Part shown: positions 59,812 through 64,000 of the stretch, piece after piece
Layout: each line of letters starts with the position of its first letter
How positions within the stretch are numbered: position 1 is the first letter of the stretch
Assembly: GCA_023014335.1 (NCBI GenBank)
Contig: JAECYW010000018.1
Location: forward strand, 186,001 to 250,000
Reading direction: 5' to 3'
DNA from: Galerina marginata
Lineage: Eukaryota; Basidiomycota; Agaricomycetes; Agaricales; Galerinaceae
DNA: 64,000 nt
The notes under the pieces: model-generated
The model's input: the letters and a program-made list of their open reading frames with translations, nothing else
Databases searched by the model: none
What the model was told of the DNA's origin: nothing
Made by a program: the position numbers and the translations under genes

Positions 59812-60233
59812 AGGCGAAAAATTCTGCCTATAGGACATTGGGGAGTCAAGTCAGGCGAGTAATTCTGCCTATAGGACGTTGAACAGGCGATGCAGTCTGC
59901 CTATGGGATTCAACAATCTCAGGGGGGGGTAAGGAAGATAAACAAGTGTTATCGAGGGACGGGTGTCGTATTGGCGGTCGAGTACGAATTGCAGTCGGAA
60001 GCGGTCGGTGTCGTCTGTGTTGATGGACAGCGGATGATCGGCCTCGAAGACGATCCCGTTCGAAGGGACGGTATAGTCGAACTCGAAGGGGACCTCAAGA
60101 AATGAAGGGCGTGGCTCTAGAAGCGAAGTGTGAAGTTCAAACAAGTTAGGCGAGAAGTCTGCCTATTGGATGTTGGGAAGTTAGGCGAATAAGTCTGCCT
60201 ATAGAACGTCGAACAGGCGATGCAGTCTGCCTG
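59812..60233 (-). repeat. Hairpin cluster C6 (6 hairpins, apex sense for gene Y)
   Basis: Hairpins 59812-59829, 59853-59870 and 59885-59902 (4 bp each), 60147-60165, 60182-60201 and 60214-60233 (5 bp each). All stems contain AGGC/GCCT; the outer pair is T-A in 60147 and 60182 but C-G in 60214. Two apices (59816, 59857) have drifted (GAAAAATTCT, GAGTAATTCT on the plus strand) while the stem is kept. The two triplets sit in a tandem duplication of about 330-345 bp. Confidence 0.75.
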
Positions 60234-60480
60234 TGGGCTCCAACGATCTCGAGGGGGTAAGGAAGAGGGATAAAGAAAGTGTTATCAGTTGAGATTGGAC
60301 GCGACGGATCCGGATCAACCACGTGACCTTGCCTAAATTTGGATTTTGGACTTAGAACTTTCAAGTTCAAGTTGAACGCGAGAACGCGTTGTTTGGCGAC
60401 AGACTGTTTGGCAGCAGCCTGGTTTAGTTTCTTATCTTCACTTCATCGTCTCTCAACGTTCTCAACGGTCGCGAGGATAT

Positions 60481-60564
60481 ATTCGGGCAGACTTCATCGC
60501 CCAATTGGCACGGTAGACTACCTCACCGTGTCTCTGCAGCTCACAGACTTCATCGTGAGCTGCA
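60481..60564 (+). repeat. Hairpin cluster C7 (3 hairpins, apex sense for gene X)
   Basis: Three hairpins back to back: 60485-60502 (4 bp, extended to 7 with one bulge from 60481), 60509-60530 (6 bp, apex AGACTACCTC) and 60535-60564 (10 bp, perfect, apex AGACTTCATC; the longest stem of the family). Confidence 0.9.
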
Positions 60565-61882
60565 TCATCTCCTTTGTCGGCGAGAATATCTCGCACCGTC
60601 GCCTGCCCAGGGATATCGTTGTCTCTGCTCGTCTCGTTTCGTCTCTTCTTATCTCGGTCTCTGCTCGTATCTGCTCATCTCGTCTCGTCTCTTCTCGTCT
60701 CCCCTGCGCATTGTGGGTCATTTCTGTGTTCGAAGTAAGTCTAATTCAAACCTTCGTCTTTCAGTCCATATCGTTGATATCGTTTTCTTAGTTTCTGATT
60801 CTAATTCGATTGCTGGCGGCCATACGACTCCAAACTACGTTAAGATCTCCTGAGCCTCGTGTCGTGTTCCATGGCTTCCTCGACTTCAACCACTGATGAT
60901 ATATATACGATTGGTATTATCCGACCTTTCATCCTTAGATACACTTTTCTAACGATCTTTTCTTAGTTTTTTTTACGGCACCCCAATTCCATTCTCCTAT
61001 GTGACTCCCAACTACACTGAAATCCCTCGAACATCATGCCAGCTTCCGCGGGGTCCGTGATTAACGATATATTCGATGCGCCACTTCGAGGACTCCTGCC
61101 AGCGGAATATACCATAGTCCAAGGGGGGTTCTTCGTCGAACGGGCTCAATGATACGCGGGATTTCGTTAACGAAGGTGATTACACCTGTAATGTGGTACA
61201 GGACTGGTGCTTCGCGAACCAAGGATATGTACGGGTTGTTTTCGACGTTCGCCGACCAGACAGGAATTTTACAATCGCCTGCTTTTGCGAGCAGTCGATT
61301 TTTTTTATTTCTACAGGTAACCCCTTGCATTGGGTTCCACTACGTCGAATACTAACTGATGCAACTTAGTCAATATTTAAATCTATATTCTACTTGTCTG
61401 GCCGAAATAGAGCACTGTTTGAGTGCTATAGCGATGACGGTAAAAAGTCGCGGTATGTTGACCTATTGATTTAGTTGACAGCATGGGAATTCAAGTTGAT
61501 CGCCGTTTTTAGATTTACGAATATTTGAATTTTGAGAGATCACTTAGGGGGGCTTACGAACTTGAAACAGGGTAATATCCTCGTTCTTTACCGTAGATTT
61601 AATTCTAAAGTGATTATTTCTACAGATTACCCTATGATTCGGTCTAGGAAATGGGCGTCAAGTGCGGTTCCGAGCGGACGAATGCTATTTCCCTCGCCCA
61701 AAGAAATAAAAGCGCGCCATAAATTAATTCAACCACGTCGACATAATCTGTCACCGAAAACTTAGCTCCGTAGAACTCCCAGGACTATCTGGGAACCTGG
61801 TTAGGGTCTACGAAACTTGACGGGTACTTAAACCATTGCAAAGGCGATTTTTCCTTTCCTTTCCCCCCCCGTATTTCGAACC

Positions 61883-64000
61883 ATGGCTCCCAAACGCAAG
61901 ATGCCTGATGACTTCAAAAAGGGGAACAAGTTTTCAAAGGTTAGTTCCGTTCTTTCTGTTAACTCCTCGTCCTCACCAACCCCTTCAGAGCAATCGAGAG
62001 GAGGAGGAGAGCTCCGACAATGAGCGCGAGGTGACGGCGACGCCTCCTGCAAGAGCCAAGGCTGCCAAGGTATGTCCGTCTCCCTTCCTTACAGTTTCAC
62101 GCCTGATTTTTTCATTGACAGAAACGCCGTGGCCGTCCCCCGGGAAAGCGCAATGCTGTTGAAGAGAGCACTGAGGACAACGAGCGTGAAGACTCGGAGG
62201 ATCCTGAACCCCCTGCCAAGGTAATAACCACACTTACTGCATGGTTAATGCTTTTGCTTATGGTCCTCTGCAGCGTCGTCGTGGTCGGCCTCCCAAAGGA
62301 GCTGTTGTCGCACCGGCCGTCATGTTAGTATCCTGTTTTGACTCTCGCAACCTACGTGGCGGGCCCATGGGAGTGGGTAATTTGAGGCTTCGCCTACTGG
62401 GGAAGAAATGTGCAGACTTCATCGCACATCCTCTTCTCTACGTGACCTGGCAGACTTTATCGCTGGGTTGAGCAGACTATTTCGCTCTTTTGGGGAGGAC
62501 GTGTGCGGATCCACGCGCATGTTCAATCCATTATCGGTAGACTGTCACAGAGCTCCCTACTCCTATGACTGTCCACGTAGGCTCGGAAACCTGTGCTGAT
62601 TATTTTTTAGCCTAGCCCCAAGGACTACCCGCGCCTCTGCGCGTTTGTAAGTCTCTCGTTATATTGGCTTGGACCTTTCGTTGACAACCTTCATTTTTAC
62701 AGAGCAGTGGCTCAGTCAGGGTATGTTTCTCCTTACTCGTAAGCGTATGCCTTTCGCTGACTGTTTTCTTCAATAGAACGGCTAGTGCACCGGCAACGTA
62801 AGTGTCTCTAGACTTGTTTAGGTACTTATTTCTGACACAAACATTCTTTAGTGCACCTCTTCCAGTCCCTGCGACCAGGTAATTGCCATTGCTTCATTTA
62901 CTATTATTCTATTTACTTACCTATTGTATGTAGGTTTAAACTCAAAGGAGTTGTCATAACGGCCCCAGTGGCTAAACCTCGTCCTACTCCTCGTCGCCCA
63001 TCCCCAGGATACCGCAAATTGTGTATGCAGGATGAGGGATACAGCCATGCTGTCACCAAGAAGTGGCAGCGTGCTTACCATCACGCCAAGCATGGCGGCA
63101 GGCGTATGGAGTACGACGATGATGACGAGGATGACGAAGACGACGAAGACGACGAAGACGACGAAGACGAAGCCGACGTAGGTCGAGGGGACGATAGCCG
63201 CCGCGATGGTGGGCCTGACAAGGACCACGATGGAGGCAATCGCGACACCAATGACACAAACCACGACGAGTCTGGCGACTACGAAGGCGACGCGAATACT
63301 GGGGGTGGCCAGCAAAACTACCGATCCTCAGGACAAGAATCGCATGGTTTTCGAGCACCCTCGGTCGACGTCTTTTCGGCGGGCCCACCTGGCATGCCCA
63401 ATAAATTTACCCGCGGCCTTTTCGCGCCCACTCCCCCTCTGGAAAGTGACCTGTCTGGTAGCGACTACGAGGCAACGGTGATGGCTGCGAAAGTCACCCG
63501 GGCCTTTCGCAACCGAAGGCCAATTTCTGTTGACAGAGATCATGACGACGAGGACGACAGCGCTCTCCAGGCTGAGGTGGTCCCGTCGAGTGCTCCTCTC
63601 GCAGAGGAGGATGCTATAATGTCCAGCCCGGCTCCTGCTGATGATGCGAGCTATGTTGGCACCGCAGCTGTTATGCGGAAACACGGTACTCGTGTGCATG
63701 CCGCTGGGGGTGTTGCCGGCAACGACGAGCCTCTCATGGACAGCCGTGCCCCCGAGCCGTTGGAAAAGGCTTCGGTGCCTCCCTCTGCCGAGAACGAGGG
63801 TCGTCGCTTGGATGGCGAGGATCCCTTGACGCATGATCGTGGCGACGACCGCAAAGGGAAGGGTCGAGGTGGTCGCCCAACGAAGGTGATGCACGAAGAC
63901 GCCGAAGACTTTGGCATGCGCTTCACGGCCGAAGCCATTGCTAAAGCTGAGGAGCATGAGTGCACCGTGGAGACTTTCGTCAAGGCTTCCAAGGTCAAGC
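61883..64000 (+). CDS. Gene X, copy B: AT-hook protein with acidic tail (3' end outside window)
   Basis: Exons 61883-61939, 61989-62069, 62122-62220, 62274-62323, 62611-62646, 62703-62720, 62776-62796, 62852-62878 and 62934 to beyond 64000 all join in phase. The start MAPKRKM resembles copy A. Exons 3 and 4 encode two AT-hook-like cores, KRRGRPPGK and RRRGRPPKG, which in other proteins bind the minor groove of AT-rich DNA. Four micro-exons (36, 18, 21, 27 nt) follow, all in phase 2. The last exon is open to the window edge: PSPGYRKLCMQDEGYSHAVTKKW, then an Asp/Glu run coded by GAC/GAA triplets (about 63114-63180) and a long polar region with RGGRPTK. Probably nuclear and DNA-binding; a role in transposition or element regulation is inference. 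Confidence 0.7.
62408..62487 (+). repeat. Hairpin cluster C8 inside gene X intron (3 hairpins)
   Basis: Hairpins 62408-62429 (6 bp, perfect), 62444-62469 (8 pairs of which three are G-U on the sense strand) and 62470-62487 (4 bp) lie in the 287-nt intron 62324-62610 just before the 36-nt exon, the same place as C1 in copy A. Confidence 0.8.

Larger units (their letters stand above)
58316..61882. promoter_or_regulatory. Divergent leader between gene Y and gene X, copy B
   Basis: 3.5 kb with no supported protein, mirroring the copy-A leader. Hairpin clusters C5 and C6 face gene Y, C7 faces gene X; the orientation switch lies between 60233 and 60485, the likely promoter pair (inference). The Y side is built of duplicated modules: about 58393-58513 again at 58541-58645, and units containing GGATGATCGGCCTCGAAGACG at about 59505, 59650 and 60035. 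A TCTCG-rich pyrimidine tract at 60620-60710 and two similar stretches around GACTCC(A/C)AACTAC (60828 and 61004) follow on the X side; they resemble 5' UTR and leader exons. Confidence 0.5.

Noticed and set aside
1..64000. tRNA, rRNA or other structured RNA genes.
   Set aside because: No cloverleaf with A/B boxes or rRNA-like stretch was recognised by eye on either strand; a tRNAscan/Infernal run would be decisive.

Overview
The window looks like an accessory, repeat-packed stretch of a mushroom-forming basidiomycete (Agaricomycetes) genome. Spliced genes have short introns (about 50 nt, GT..AG), and the protein families seen are typical of that group: KDZ transposases with a CxC1 cysteine cluster, a giant Helitron Rep-helicase, an F-box/leucine-rich protein, and non-LTR and Helitron-like debris. 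There is little ordinary housekeeping sequence; the one housekeeping gene recognised, TOR kinase, is present only as a broken fragment.

The two ends of the window carry two diverged copies of the same three-gene module in opposite orientation. Copy A (left) has gene X (AT-hook/basic protein, minus strand, running off at base 1), a 3-kb divergent leader, gene Y (unknown protein, 3787-6096) and gene Z (KDZ transposase, 6396-9687), followed by subterminal repeats (9.85-10.7 kb). Copy B (right) is the mirror image: Z (51913-55243, minus), Y (55501-58315, minus), leader (58.3-61.9 kb), X (61883 to the end, plus), with a large subterminal repeat array at 48.8-51.5 kb. I rebuilt the exons of all six genes from splice signals and reading phase; exon phases agree between copies.

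The most striking signal is in the leaders and in one intron of each X gene: at least 37 small hairpins with a nearly constant 10-nt apex (TGACTTTGTC in copy A, AGACTTCATC-like in copy B), closed by stems of 3-10 bp whose sequence differs from site to site but is complementary within each site. All 37 apices read in the sense direction of the gene they precede or lie in, and orientation flips at one point in each leader. I do not recognise this element.

Between the two modules lies a mosaic: a family of non-autonomous Helitron-like elements with shared ends (E1 12529-16118, E6 16241-16829, E2 20220-20628, E3 24654-28253, E5 ending 31312, E4 31481-33728), of which E1 and E3 are near-identical 3.6-kb twins; a seven-exon coiled-coil protein gene and its truncated relative; an intact F-box gene; a TOR kinase pseudogene missing most of the FRB domain; a small intact three-exon gene of unknown function; a 5'-truncated LINE with a poly-A tail; a frameshifted F-box-like gene; and an 8-kb Helitron Rep-helicase gene (36632-44709) ending in a ubiquitin-protease-like domain. 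Gene fragments near 46.8-48.4 kb lead into copy B. Positions of exons are my own readings and have not been checked against transcripts.
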